From NCBI GenBank assembly GCA_934418295.1, contig CAKRWZ010000042.1, positions 1 to 16,382 on the forward strand: a DNA stretch of 16,382 nucleotides. Reading direction: 5' to 3'. The stretch comes from an uncultured Mediterraneibacter sp. Its GTDB lineage: Bacteria; Bacillota; Clostridia; Lachnospirales; Lachnospiraceae. A program made the translations under genes and the position numbers. The notes under the pieces are model-generated. The model saw nothing but the letters and a program-made list of their open reading frames with translations, was not told the origin of the DNA and did no database searches. Positions 1-7,912 of this stretch are shown here, piece after piece (the stretch's first letter is position 1; each line of letters starts with the position of its first letter).

Positions 1-763
1 GCACAATCTTCATGTGGATCTGGTATACCTGGGCGAGCCGACTTATGGCAATCTGCTTATCGGACAGCGCGGTAAAGTCGAGCTTGTGATAGACGTATAC
101 GGAAAAGTGGCACACTCTTCTGCGCCATGGCGGGGAATCAGCGCCGTCGAAAAAGCGCAGCCTGTCATCCAGGCCGCATTCAACAATTTCTATGAGCCAT
201 CCATGACCCATGAAAAGCTCGGTTTCTCCGCGATGACCATCACAGACATCGTCGTGACTCCGGGCAAAATGTATTCCTGTGTACCGGACCACTGTGAAAT
301 CACCATCGACCGCCGGTACGTTCCGCCTATGACCATCGCCGACACCATCGCACAGATTCAGAAATTCCTGGATTTCCTTGCGGAAAAAGATCCGGATTTC
401 AAGGCCGAGGTACATCAACGCATGAACCACCGCATCTGCTACACCGGTTACGAAACAGACGTGGCAAAACAGCATCCCGCATGGATCGACGATCCCGATT
501 GTGAATACATCGGCAGAAGCTTTAAGGCTCTGGAAGCGGTAGGCCAGACTCCGGAGGAAGGTTATTTTGTCGGAGGAACCGACGGAAGCATCTTTACCGG
601 CGTTTACGGAATTCCTACCATCGCTTACTCCTGGCAGTATCCGATGCTCTGCCATCAGCCGGGCGAATACGCAGTCATCGAAGACGAGCTTAAAGAAATC
701 GAAGGCTACACCGCTATGCTCTGTGAGATATTCGGACTGGATTTCAGTAAGTTTGAGGATTGA
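1..763 (+). CDS. M20-family metallopeptidase / amidohydrolase, C-terminal part (5' truncated by window edge)
   Basis: The frame is open through the left edge, so the start is missing; about 253 residues remain and end at TGA 761-763. Visible M20 (ArgE/DapE/ACY1-like) landmarks are GEPT near the start, the lid/dimerisation segment GQRGKVELVIDVYGKVAHSS with its conserved His, a glycine-rich GGTDGSIF motif, and a C-terminal MLCHQPGEY whose His is the usual last zinc ligand. The family hydrolyses amide bonds of N-acyl amino acids or small peptides with one or two zinc ions in the cytoplasm. The sequence is close in feel to the YgeY-like branch, but substrate specificity cannot be read from it. 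It converges on dapF and shares a terminator hairpin with it. Confidence 0.85.
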   Translation, partial: HNLHVDLVYLGEPTYGNLLIGQRGKVELVIDVYGKVAHSSAPWRGISAVEKAQPVIQAAFNNFYEPSMTHEKLGFSAMTITDIVVTPGKMYSCVPDHCEITIDRRYVPPMTIADTIAQIQKFLDFLAEKDPDFKAEVHQRMNHRICYTGYETDVAKQHPAWIDDPDCEYIGRSFKALEAVGQTPEEGYFVGGTDGSIFTGVYGIPTIAYSWQYPMLCHQPGEYAVIEDELKEIEGYTAMLCEIFGLDFSKFED

Positions 764-776
764 CAATAAAGTCAGA

Positions 777-817
777 AAAGGAAGGTGTCATCTGCTACGG
801 CAGAAGAACCTTCCTTT
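777..817. terminator. Bidirectional intrinsic terminator between M20 gene and dapF
   Basis: AAAGGAAGGT (777-786) pairs with ACCTTCCTTT (808-817). Inside is a second 5-bp stem, TCTGC/GCAGA (791-795/800-804), capped by TACG, a UNCG-type tetraloop closed by C-G. Both outer arms end in A/T runs, so it can serve the + strand gene and, in reverse, dapF. Confidence 0.75.
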
Positions 818-873
818 CAAATTTCTAAAAACATCCAGCTCACAAAAAGAAATCTCTCGTCCTCTCTGATTTT

Positions 874-1707
874 TTACAAATAGAGTTCCCCATCAAACAC
901 TACTTTCGCCGGCCCGGTCATGTAAACCCTATCCTGTTCGCGATCCCACCGGATCAGCAGATCGCCGCCCAGCAATTTTACTGTCACTTCTTCTTCGGTC
1001 AGACCGTTCAGGATGCAGGCCACTGCCACTGCGCAGGCACCTGTTCCGCAAGCCAGGGTTTCACCGGAGCCTCGTTCCCAAACGCGCATTTCTGCCGTTT
1101 TGGAATCCAGCACTTTTACAAACTCCGTATTGACACGGTTTGGAAAACAGGCATGATGTTCAAAACACGGTCCGATCTTCTCGATATCCAGGCCTTTTAC
1201 GTCATCGATAAATATCACTGCATGTGGATTTCCCATGGACACACACGTCATCCGGTATTTTTCTCCATTCACTTCTATTTCTTCTGCGATCACCGGATCC
1301 TTTTTTGCGATCACCGGGATTTTCTCCGGCTGCAGGATCGGCTGTCCCATATCCACTTTCACCAGGCACACCTTTCCGTCTTCCACCGTCAGATCCAGAT
1401 ATTTGATACCACCCAGGGTTTCTACGCTGATGGCAGTCTGATCGGTCAGGCCGTAATCATACACGTATTTCGCGACACAGCGGATACCGTTTCCGCACAT
1501 TTCTCCCCGGGAACCGTCTGCATTGTACATATCCATCCGGAAATCCGCCCGATCAGACGGACAGATCAGGATCAGACCGTCTGAACCGATCCCGAAATGC
1601 CGGTCGCTGACTTGGATCGCCAATGCAGAAGGATCCTCTATCTTTTCTTCAAAACAGTTTACATAGACATAATCGTTTCCTAATCCCTGCATTTTGGTAA
1701 ATTTCAT
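874..1707 (-). CDS. dapF: Diaminopimelate epimerase
   Basis: DapF interconverts LL- and meso-diaminopimelate for lysine and peptidoglycan synthesis, using two cysteines as acid and base without a cofactor. Both active-site motifs are present: ADGSRGEMCGNGIRC in the first half and GSGETLACGTGACA in the second. I start at ATG 1707 (MKFTKMQGLGNDYV), giving 277 residues, the normal family length. An AGAGGA SD lies at 1716-1721. The frame stays open further upstream to 1878, but that extension is not DapF-like and overlaps the upstream gene. A consensus promoter lies 37 bp upstream, so dapF can be transcribed independently of the upstream hypothetical gene. Confidence 0.97.
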   Translation of the reverse strand: MKFTKMQGLGNDYVYVNCFEEKIEDPSALAIQVSDRHFGIGSDGLILICPSDRADFRMDMYNADGSRGEMCGNGIRCVAKYVYDYGLTDQTAISVETLGGIKYLDLTVEDGKVCLVKVDMGQPILQPEKIPVIAKKDPVIAEEIEVNGEKYRMTCVSMGNPHAVIFIDDVKGLDIEKIGPCFEHHACFPNRVNTEFVKVLDSKTAEMRVWERGSGETLACGTGACAVAVACILNGLTEEEVTVKLLGGDLLIRWDREQDRVYMTGPAKVVFDGELYL

Positions 1708-1743
1708 TTTCTTTTTCCTCTGTCTTTCCTGATTTTCAAATCT

Positions 1744-1773
1744 ATTATAAACGATATTTTTTTCTGCTGTCAA
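1744..1773 (-). promoter_or_regulatory. Strong sigma-A type promoter for dapF
   Basis: On the minus strand, TTGACA (1773-1768) and TATAAT (1749-1744) both match consensus perfectly with an 18-bp spacer. The -35 box overlaps the TGA stop (1772-1770) of the upstream gene. The predicted transcript starts near 1737, leaving about a 30-nt leader before the dapF ATG. Confidence 0.85.
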
Positions 1774-2264
1774 ACCTCTCCGCAGAAAACCACCAATTTC
1801 CGCGGAGTCGTCTGCGGCGGTATGCTCCGAGTCGTCGTACTGTAATAGACAAGCAGCTTCTTTTGTGCCGGTGTGCACTTGGTCCGCTGCCCGTTCAGCG
1901 TTACGATCCTAGTCAAGGGTGATATGCTCAGCTGCAGTGTGTTCCCGGCGGATACCAGATTTTCATCAAACTCGGAAAGCATGACATTTTCTCCCCGCTC
2001 CACCCGTGTGATCAAAACCGCCTGATAGCGGGGCGGGTAAACCAGCGGCATGGGCGCTTTGCTGTCAAAAAATGCTGCAATCCGCATGCCGGTCCGGATC
2101 GGAACGCAGTCGATCACCGTCGTATCTGCCGAAAGCACAAAATCAGCCTGCTCTTCCGGCGTCTGCAATGACAAGATCCGGCTACAGCAATCTTCTCCAC
2201 TCTCTTCTATTTTCCTCACCGTTCCCACGATCGGCACCAATACCATATCTTTTCTATCTGTCAT
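1770..2264 (-). CDS. Conserved hypothetical protein (164 aa) upstream of dapF
   Basis: ATG 2264 is preceded by GGAG (2276-2279). The protein has no signal peptide or membrane segment and looks like a small all-beta protein. From memory, segments such as PLVYPPRYQAVLITR and TRSIPPQTTPRKLVVFC recur in a Clostridia domain of unknown function, sometimes fused to copper-amine-oxidase-N-like domains. I know of no biochemical function and assign none. It lies 62 bp upstream of dapF on the same strand, and its stop codon overlaps the dapF -35 box. Confidence 0.7.
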   Translation of the reverse strand: MTDRKDMVLVPIVGTVRKIEESGEDCCSRILSLQTPEEQADFVLSADTTVIDCVPIRTGMRIAAFFDSKAPMPLVYPPRYQAVLITRVERGENVMLSEFDENLVSAGNTLQLSISPLTRIVTLNGQRTKCTPAQKKLLVYYSTTTRSIPPQTTPRKLVVFCGEV

Positions 2265-2326
2265 AGATTTGATTTCTCCGTTTCATTCTATAACATTTCC
2301 CTTTACTATATGATATTTTTCAAAAC

Positions 2327-2380
2327 ATGGTACTCTGATGACCAATCTCCCCCTAAACCGAACGGCTTATGAGTTACCAT
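2327..2380 (-). terminator. Possible terminator downstream of the deacetylase 3' fragment
   Basis: ATGGTACTC (2327-2335) pairs with GAGTTACCAT (2371-2380) apart from one bulged base, enclosing a smaller stem. On the minus strand it is followed by GTTTTG, a weak T-tract. It would end transcripts of the deacetylase before the next gene at 2264. Confidence 0.35.
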
Positions 2381-2388
2381 TTCCGCTT

Positions 2389-2632
2389 TCAATCTGCGAT
2401 CTGCCGCCCTGTCACATCCATGTGGTAATTTTCCTTGTAGATCAATTCCGAGACCGGTACGATCTCATATCCCTTTTCCCGAAGCCCCGTGATCACCCTT
2501 TCCAGCGCATCCGCCGTATATTTCGCCCCATTGTGGCAGAGAATAATGGAACCGTTTCGGAGATTCTTATGGTTCAAGATCGTATCTACGATGCTGTCTG
2601 CCCCGTAATCCTTCCAGTCAAGGCTATCCACA
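2389..2632 (-). pseudogene. Polysaccharide deacetylase (NodB/PdaB-like), 3' fragment
   Basis: These 80 codons encode the C-terminal end of a NodB-fold deacetylase: VDSLDWKDYG (end of catalytic motif 4), NGSIILCHNG (motif 5 with its conserved His) and a terminal KGYEIVPVSELI. The frame runs on into the element up to 2682 but there is no SD or credible start, so this fragment is probably not translated alone. Joined at TATCCACA (2625-2632) to the 5' fragment at 11172-11686, it gives an uninterrupted 252-residue deacetylase, about the size of Bacillus PdaB. I read it as one gene split by an integrated element. Only the reconstructed join is inferred; both fragments and the repeat are visible. 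Confidence 0.88.
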
Positions 2633-2644
2633 CGTGTTGCAAAA
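2611..2644. other. Left element/host junction (att half-sites)
   Basis: The direct-repeat core TATCCACA lies at 2625-2632. The host side (2611-2625, CTTCCAGTCAAGGCT) belongs to the deacetylase. The element side (2630-2644, ACACGTGTTGCAAAA) is one arm of the reconstructed attP dyad. The 4-bp dyad centre ATCC is at 2626-2629. Confidence 0.75.
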
Positions 2645-2687
2645 TCAAAATCACCCGGACCTTTTTGTCGTATGCTTGGCACACGTT

Positions 2688-2723
2688 AAAACAGCAGGAC
2701 AGCCTGCTCCGGCTTCCTGCTGT
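2688..2723 (-). terminator. Terminator of the atp operon
   Basis: Minus-strand ACAGCAGGA (2723-2715) pairs with TCCTGCTGT (2699-2691), with an inner GCC/GGC stem. It is followed by TTT then AA (2690-2686). It lies 28 bp after the atpC stop and just inside the element end, so it also insulates the host gene fragment from atp transcription. Confidence 0.8.
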
Positions 2724-2750
2724 ATAAGAATTGCATTTTGCTTTTTCCTG

Positions 2751-3170
2751 CTATCTTCGACGGTTTTTGACTTTCAGACGATTGAGGGCACGGGCCAGAT
2801 CTGCCTGGGCCGTCCGGTACTCCAGCCGGCTCTTTTTCTGCAAAATTGCTTCTTCCGCCTCTTCCGCCTTTCGCTTTGCCCGGTTCACGTCGATTTCTTC
2901 CGGGCGCTCTATAGAATCTACCAGCACCAGCACTTCACCGTTTTCCACTTTTACCAGGCCTTCTGCCACAGCCGCATACTGCATGTGCTCTCCCGGGAGC
3001 CGGTAATCCATCCGTCCCGGCACAATGGCCGTGACCATATTGCTGTGGTTTGCCAGGATTCCCATCTGTCCCAGCGGTGCCGGAACGATCAGAGATTCGC
3101 AGGGGCCTTCGTAAAACACATGGTCTGCAGCCAATATGTGTACATTAAAGGAATTTCTGCTTTCACTCAT
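2751..3170 (-). CDS. atpC: F1Fo ATP synthase epsilon subunit
   Basis: The 139-residue protein has the normal two-part layout. An N-terminal beta-sandwich (FNVHILAADHVFYEG, then VPAPLGQMGILANHSNMVTAI) is followed by a C-terminal helical hairpin rich in Glu, Lys and Arg. Epsilon sits on the central stalk with gamma and can brake ATP hydrolysis. ATG 3170 follows the atpD stop by one base, and the GGGGG SD lies inside the end of atpD, so translation is probably coupled. It is the last operon gene, with a terminator hairpin downstream. Confidence 0.95.
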   Translation of the reverse strand: MSESRNSFNVHILAADHVFYEGPCESLIVPAPLGQMGILANHSNMVTAIVPGRMDYRLPGEHMQYAAVAEGLVKVENGEVLVLVDSIERPEEIDVNRAKRKAEEAEEAILQKKSRLEYRTAQADLARALNRLKVKNRRR

Positions 3171-3171
3171 C

Positions 3172-4569
3172 TCAGTTTTCCCCCAGCTGTTTTGCCTTCT
3201 TTACCACATCATCTATGGTACCTACATTGTAGAAGGCTGCCTCCGGATACTGATCCATCTCACCCTCTACGATGGCGCGGAAACCGCGGATGGTCTCCTC
3301 CAACGGCACGTAGATTCCCGGGATTCCCGTGAACTTCTCTGCCACGTGCGTCGGCTGCGCCAGAAAACGCTGTGTCTTTCTGGCTCTGTTTACGATCTTC
3401 TTATCCTCATCCCCCAGCTCATCCATACCGAGGATGGCGATGATATCCTGGAGTTCGTTGTATTTCTGCAGGATTTCCTGCACTTTTCTCGCTACTTCGT
3501 AGTGTTCCTGCCCCACGATCTCCGCTTCCAATACTCGGGAAGTGGATTCCAGCGGATCCACTGCAGGGTAAATTCCCTGTTCCGCAATCTTTCGGCTCAA
3601 TACCGTGGTCGCGTCCAAATGGGTAAATGTCGTCGCCGGAGCCGGGTCTGTCAGGTCATCCGCCGGCACGTAAACCGCCTGCACTGATGTGACGGATCCG
3701 CTTTTCGTGGAAGTGATCCGTTCCTGCAGGGCTCCCATTTCCTCTGCCAAAGTCGGCTGATATCCCACTGCGGAAGGCATTCTTCCCAGCAGCGTAGACA
3801 CCTCGCTTCCGGCCTGGACAAAACGGAAAATGTTATCGATAAACAGCAGCACGTCTTTGTGTTCTTCGTCACGGAAATACTCTGCCATAGTCAGACCGGA
3901 AAGTGCCACACGCATACGCACGCCGGGTGATTCATTCATCTGACCGAACACCAGTGCCGTTTTGTCGGCGATCCCGCTTTCCCGCATTTCATTCCAAAGG
4001 TCATTTCCTTCACGGCTTCGCTCTCCGACTCCGGTAAAGATAGAATATCCGCCGTGCTCCATAGCCACATTGTGGATCAGCTCCTGGATCAACACCGTTT
4101 TTCCTACACCGGCACCACCAAACAGACCGATCTTTCCTCCCTTTGGATAGGGCTCCAGAAGATCGATGACCTTGATCCCTGTTTCCAAAATATCGACTAC
4201 CGGCCGCTGCTCTTCAAATTTCGGCGGCTTTCTGTGGATCTCCATCCGCTTTTCCGTCTCCGGTACCGGCGATTCTCCGTCGATTGGATTTCCCAACACG
4301 TTGAACATCCTTCCCAACGTACAAGTTCCTACCGGAACCTTTATCCCGCTGCCGGATGCCTCCACTTCCATGCCGCGCGCAAGATTTTCACTGGCTGCAA
4401 GCATGATGCAGCGCACCGTATTGTTTCCTATATGCTGGGCAACCTCCATGATACGCTTTTTGCCCTTTACTTCTACCGATAAGGCTTCTTTGATTTTTGG
4501 CAGATGCCCCGGTTCAAACTCGCAGTCGATGACCGGCCCGGAAATCTGCACGATTTTTCCCGTATTCAT
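3172..4569 (-). CDS. atpD: F1Fo ATP synthase catalytic beta subunit
   Basis: The 465-residue length is typical. Walker A is GGAGVGKT, the adjacent GERSREGNDLW loop carries the catalytic-site arginine and glutamate, Walker B is DVLLFIDNIFRF, and the DELSEED-like region appears as DELGDEDKK. All residues expected of an active catalytic subunit are visible. ATG 4569 overlaps the atpG stop as ATGA, showing translational coupling. The operon continues into atpC. Confidence 0.98.
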   Translation of the reverse strand: MNTGKIVQISGPVIDCEFEPGHLPKIKEALSVEVKGKKRIMEVAQHIGNNTVRCIMLAASENLARGMEVEASGSGIKVPVGTCTLGRMFNVLGNPIDGESPVPETEKRMEIHRKPPKFEEQRPVVDILETGIKVIDLLEPYPKGGKIGLFGGAGVGKTVLIQELIHNVAMEHGGYSIFTGVGERSREGNDLWNEMRESGIADKTALVFGQMNESPGVRMRVALSGLTMAEYFRDEEHKDVLLFIDNIFRFVQAGSEVSTLLGRMPSAVGYQPTLAEEMGALQERITSTKSGSVTSVQAVYVPADDLTDPAPATTFTHLDATTVLSRKIAEQGIYPAVDPLESTSRVLEAEIVGQEHYEVARKVQEILQKYNELQDIIAILGMDELGDEDKKIVNRARKTQRFLAQPTHVAEKFTGIPGIYVPLEETIRGFRAIVEGEMDQYPEAAFYNVGTIDDVVKKAKQLGEN

Positions 4570-5489
4570 GAAACCTGTGCCTCCTCTCTTTGCTTTTTCT
4601 TCTTCCGTTTCCGCTTCTGCGCCATCGTTCCCGAAGCCACTTCCGTGATCTCCTGAGTGATCGCGGCCTGCCGCACCCGATTGTACTGGACAGACAGCTG
4701 ATTCAAGATCTTTTCCGCATTCTGATTGGCCGAATCCATGGCCGTCATACGCGCATTCTGCTCACTGCAGAAGCTGTCGACCAGCGCGCTGTAAATAAAT
4801 CCGGAGATGTAACTCTGCATCACGTTATCCAGCACCAGATTGATGGACGGCACAAATTCAAAAGGAATCTTGACCGCTTTTTCTGCCGGATTCGGTGCGA
4901 ACTGCTGCCGGTGGAACGGAACCAGTCTGGTCGAAATCGGCTGTGCATCCAGACTGTTCTTCATGTCTGTATAAATAACAAATATTTTGTCTACTTCATT
5001 GTTCTCAAACATTCGAAGCAGGATCGCGCTGATCTCACGCGCCCTGTGCATCGTCGGATTCTGGGCAGTATAAAGGAAACTCCGCTCAATGGGAATGTGA
5101 TGCTGTGAAAAATATCTTCTTCCGTATTCTCCCACCACAAACAGCTTAAAATCCGGATGATCCTTCATCATTTTTTCCGCCTCTTTGAGGACGTTTTGGT
5201 TGTATGCCCCTGCCAGTCCCTTGTCTGCCGTGATCACCAGGTAGGCATAGGTTTTACTGGGCGCCGGGCTTCCGTCTTCCGGATAAAAATATTTACTTTC
5301 AATATTTTCCGCCGTTCGGAAGATCCTTTTGATCTCGCCCCGCAGTGCTTCAAAATAAGGTCTGGTCTGATCCAACTCTGCTTTCGCTTTTTTCAGCTTT
5401 GTGGAAGCGATCAAATACATCGCATTCGTGATCTTTTGTGTGTCTTTTACACTTTTGATCCGAAGCTTGATCTCTTTTGCACTTGACAT
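4566..5489 (-). CDS. atpG: F1Fo ATP synthase gamma subunit
   Basis: This is the rotor shaft subunit. The N-terminal helix (MSSAKEIKLRIKSVKDTQKI, then TNAMYLIASTKLKKA) and the C-terminal helix (MTAMDSANQNAEKILNQLS, then YNRVRQAAITQEITEVASG) match the family. At 307 residues it is slightly long: after the usual end it carries a basic tail, KRKRKKKKQREE, that is not part of the standard fold. The SD GGGGGAG lies just upstream of ATG 5489, 12 bp after the atpA stop. Confidence 0.96.
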   Translation of the reverse strand: MSSAKEIKLRIKSVKDTQKITNAMYLIASTKLKKAKAELDQTRPYFEALRGEIKRIFRTAENIESKYFYPEDGSPAPSKTYAYLVITADKGLAGAYNQNVLKEAEKMMKDHPDFKLFVVGEYGRRYFSQHHIPIERSFLYTAQNPTMHRAREISAILLRMFENNEVDKIFVIYTDMKNSLDAQPISTRLVPFHRQQFAPNPAEKAVKIPFEFVPSINLVLDNVMQSYISGFIYSALVDSFCSEQNARMTAMDSANQNAEKILNQLSVQYNRVRQAAITQEITEVASGTMAQKRKRKKKKQREEAQVS

Positions 5490-5501
5490 ATCCGCTCCCC
5501 C

Positions 5502-7070
5502 TTACTTTTTGAGCGCAGCTGCAATGTATTTCTTCGATTCACTCAAAATCTTTTCTTTATTGGCATCGCTGAGTTCTCCGGTCTGCTGGATCTCCAGGCA
5601 AACATCATGCAGCGTATCTGTTGCCATCCGAGCCAGTCCTCTCGCCACTTCCGGTATCTGTTTGACCGGCACATCTTCCAGCAAATGATTCAATGCCGCC
5701 GTCAAAAGTACTACTTGCTCATAGGTTTTCCACGGGTGATACTGCTCCTGTCTCAGCAGCTGCATCAGACCCTGCCCATAGCGCAGCTGATGCTTGGTCG
5801 TCTCATCCAGGTCACTGGAAAACTGGGAGAATACCTCCATCTCCCGGTATTGTGCCAGCTCCAGACGGATGGCTCCGGCTGCCTTCTTCATCGCTTTTGT
5901 CTGCGCGTCGCCGCCCACACGGGATACCGACAGACCTACGTTGACTGCCGGACGCTGGCCGGAGAAGAACAGTTCACTTTCCAGGAAAATCTGTCCGTCT
6001 GTGATTGATATGATATTGGTCGGAATGTAAGCAGAAACGTCTCCTGCCTGAGTTTCCACGATAGGAAGAGCCGTCATGCTTCCGCCGCCTCGTTCATCGG
6101 AAAGATGGGCGGAGCGCTCCAGCAATCTGGAATGCAGATAAAATACGTCTCCCGGATATGCTTCACGTCCCGGGGAACGCTCCAGCAAAAGGCTCAATTC
6201 ACGGTAAGCCACTGCATGCTTGGAAAGGTCGTCATAAACAATCAGCACATCCTTTCCCTTTTCCATAAAATATTCTCCCAACGCACATCCTGCATAAGGT
6301 GCCACATACTGAAGCGGAGCCTCGTCGCTGGCCGATGCGTTGACAATGATCGTATATTCCATCGCGTCATGTCTGCGCAGTGTCTCTGCCAGACGCGCCA
6401 CGGAAGACGCTTTCTGACCGATGGCCACGTAAATACAGATCACTCCGTTTCCTTTTTGGTTCAAAATCGTATCCAAAGCGATGGCCGTTTTACCGGTCTG
6501 ACGGTCTCCGATGATCAGCTCTCTCTGTCCACGTCCGATGGGGAACATAGAATCAATGACCAAAAGGCCCGTTTCCATCGGGACGTTGACCGGCTGACGG
6601 TCGATGATCTCCGGTGCCGGCGTCTCAATAGGACGATAGCCGTCTGCACGAATCCTGCCCTTGCCGTCCAAAGGATTTCCAAGGGCGTCAACCACACGTC
6701 CGATAAACTCTTCGCCTACCGGAATACCTGCTGTCTTGCCTGTCCTTCTGACCGCGCTGCCTTCATAAATATCGGTGTCGTCTCCAAAGAGCAGACAGCC
6801 GATCTCATCTTGCTTCAGGTCTTGTACCATGCCTCGGACGCCGCCTGTAAACAGAAGGATCTCTCCGTAAGTGGCATCTTCCAGACCACCCACAGTGGCA
6901 ATCCCGTCTCCTACGGTCAGGACTTCACCGGTTTCGCCTTCCTCTTCCTCCGGCTCCCAGTCATGAATTGCCTCCCGCATCAGCGGAAGAAGCTCTCCTT
7001 CCTCCATGACCAGATCCATCAGTTCTTCTTTCAGCTGGCCCAGCTTTTCCTCCATATTTGCCTCATTCAT
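5502..7070 (-). CDS. atpA: F1Fo ATP synthase alpha subunit
   Basis: I choose ATG 7070 (MNEANMEEKLGQ), giving 522 residues. It has a strong GGAGGAGG SD and an 8-bp overlap with atpF, whereas the frame's upstream GTG at 7088 lies ahead of that SD. Walker A is GDRQTGKT, and the family block ending in RSPGREAYPGDVFYLHSRLLERS is intact. The N-terminus is unusual. The segment before GEVLTVGDGIATVGGL contains an added acidic/amphipathic stretch ending in EPEEEEGETG. In standard enzymes the alpha N-terminus binds the delta subunit, and no delta gene is present here. Confidence 0.97.
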   Translation of the reverse strand: MNEANMEEKLGQLKEELMDLVMEEGELLPLMREAIHDWEPEEEEGETGEVLTVGDGIATVGGLEDATYGEILLFTGGVRGMVQDLKQDEIGCLLFGDDTDIYEGSAVRRTGKTAGIPVGEEFIGRVVDALGNPLDGKGRIRADGYRPIETPAPEIIDRQPVNVPMETGLLVIDSMFPIGRGQRELIIGDRQTGKTAIALDTILNQKGNGVICIYVAIGQKASSVARLAETLRRHDAMEYTIIVNASASDEAPLQYVAPYAGCALGEYFMEKGKDVLIVYDDLSKHAVAYRELSLLLERSPGREAYPGDVFYLHSRLLERSAHLSDERGGGSMTALPIVETQAGDVSAYIPTNIISITDGQIFLESELFFSGQRPAVNVGLSVSRVGGDAQTKAMKKAAGAIRLELAQYREMEVFSQFSSDLDETTKHQLRYGQGLMQLLRQEQYHPWKTYEQVVLLTAALNHLLEDVPVKQIPEVARGLARMATDTLHDVCLEIQQTGELSDANKEKILSESKKYIAAALKK

Positions 7071-7512
7071 GGGATACCTCCTCCCCATGGATCAGTTTGT
7101 CTGCCATCTGTACCGCAAGCTCTACGATCTCCTCGCGGCTTTCCTGAACGGCTTTCTTCTTCGCCTGTTCCGCAGCCTCTCTTGCCTCGGCGATCATCTT
7201 ATCCTGCTGCTTTCTGGTTTCATCCAGATGCATCTGTGTCATTTTTTCTGCTTCTTTGGCAGCCTCAGCCTTTTTCAGGCTGATCTCTTCCTCTGCCTGA
7301 TCCAGACGTTTCTGATATTCTGCTTCCAATTCTTCCGCATGAGCGGTTTTTGCTTTTGCATCCTCTTCCTGCTGTTTGAAATAAGCAGTACGTTTCTCCA
7401 TAAACTGTTTTACCGGTTTATAAAGAAGGAAATAGAGGCCGCCGGCAAGAATGACAAAATTGAAGAGATGGAGCAGGATCTGCTGCCAGTCGATATTCAA
7501 TGGGATATTCAT
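7063..7512 (-). CDS. atpF: F1Fo ATP synthase b subunit
   Basis: ATG 7512 (MNIPLNIDWQQILLHL) has an AGGAGG SD about 8 nt upstream; the in-frame GTG at 7521 overlaps that SD and is rejected. The 149-residue protein has one N-terminal membrane helix (NFVILAGGLYFLLYKPVKQF) and then a long charged coiled coil, the peripheral stalk. There is no fused delta domain. Its stop overlaps the atpA start, which leaves no room for atpH between them. Confidence 0.95.
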   Translation of the reverse strand: MNIPLNIDWQQILLHLFNFVILAGGLYFLLYKPVKQFMEKRTAYFKQQEEDAKAKTAHAEELEAEYQKRLDQAEEEISLKKAEAAKEAEKMTQMHLDETRKQQDKMIAEAREAAEQAKKKAVQESREEIVELAVQMADKLIHGEEVSHE

Positions 7513-7527
7513 TGCCCACACCTCCTC

Positions 7528-7896
7528 TTACAATACGAATATGATCAAAATTGCGATAATCAATGCATAAATAATAGCAGTCTCGATAAATACCAGACCC
7601 AGCATCAGGCTGGTACGAAGCTTTCCTTCTGCCTCCGGCTGTCTGGCGATACCCTCATTGGTCTTGGCGATGGAAATTCCCATACCGATGGCACCGGCTG
7701 CCGCTGCAAGGCCTACGCAGATCGCTGCCGCCAAAGCCTTTGAACCTGTAGAATCAGATGTTTCTGTCGTTTCCTCTGCCGTAGCCTGTGTCGTTTCTTT
7801 GTCAGAGTTTGTTCCCGCTGCCAGTACCGGCACAGAAAATGCTGTCAACATCAATACCATCATAAAAATTGCTGAGATTTTTTTCATTTTAGACAT
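7528..7896 (-). CDS. atpE: F1Fo ATP synthase c subunit with N-terminal presequence
   Basis: The rotor-ring subunit has two helices joined by the conserved loop ARQPEA (84-89), with the ion-carrying Glu at 105 in the second helix (FIETAIIYALIIAIL). It is 122 residues rather than about 75-90. The extra N-terminus looks like a signal sequence (residues 5-27, ending VPVLAAG), followed by a Thr/Glu-rich linker (28-52). Against the Ilyobacter Na+-type ring, the Na+-ligand Gln position holds Met72 and the Thr after ES is Ala, although Thr follows the Glu. I infer proton coupling, tentatively. GGAGG SD; 17 bp after atpB. Confidence 0.93.
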   Translation of the reverse strand: MSKMKKISAIFMMVLMLTAFSVPVLAAGTNSDKETTQATAEETTETSDSTGSKALAAAICVGLAAAAGAIGMGISIAKTNEGIARQPEAEGKLRTSLMLGLVFIETAIIYALIIAILIIFVL

Positions 7897-7912
7897 TTTT
7901 TATACCTCCGTT

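Noticed and set aside
1708..1878. N-terminal extension of dapF in the open frame
   Set aside because: It overlaps the upstream gene, is unlike DapF, and lies ahead of both the SD and the promoter.
2265..2326. Promoter for the 164-aa hypothetical gene
   Set aside because: There are TTGAAA and TATAG-like words but none with acceptable spacing, so I do not annotate one.
2389..2682. Stand-alone small gene starting at ATG 2682
   Set aside because: The first 17 residues come from element DNA between the junction and the atp terminator, with no SD. The rest is plainly the end of a deacetylase.
6105..7283. 392-aa + strand frame opposite atpA/atpF
   Set aside because: It lies antisense to clearly conserved ATP synthase genes and shows no family pattern.
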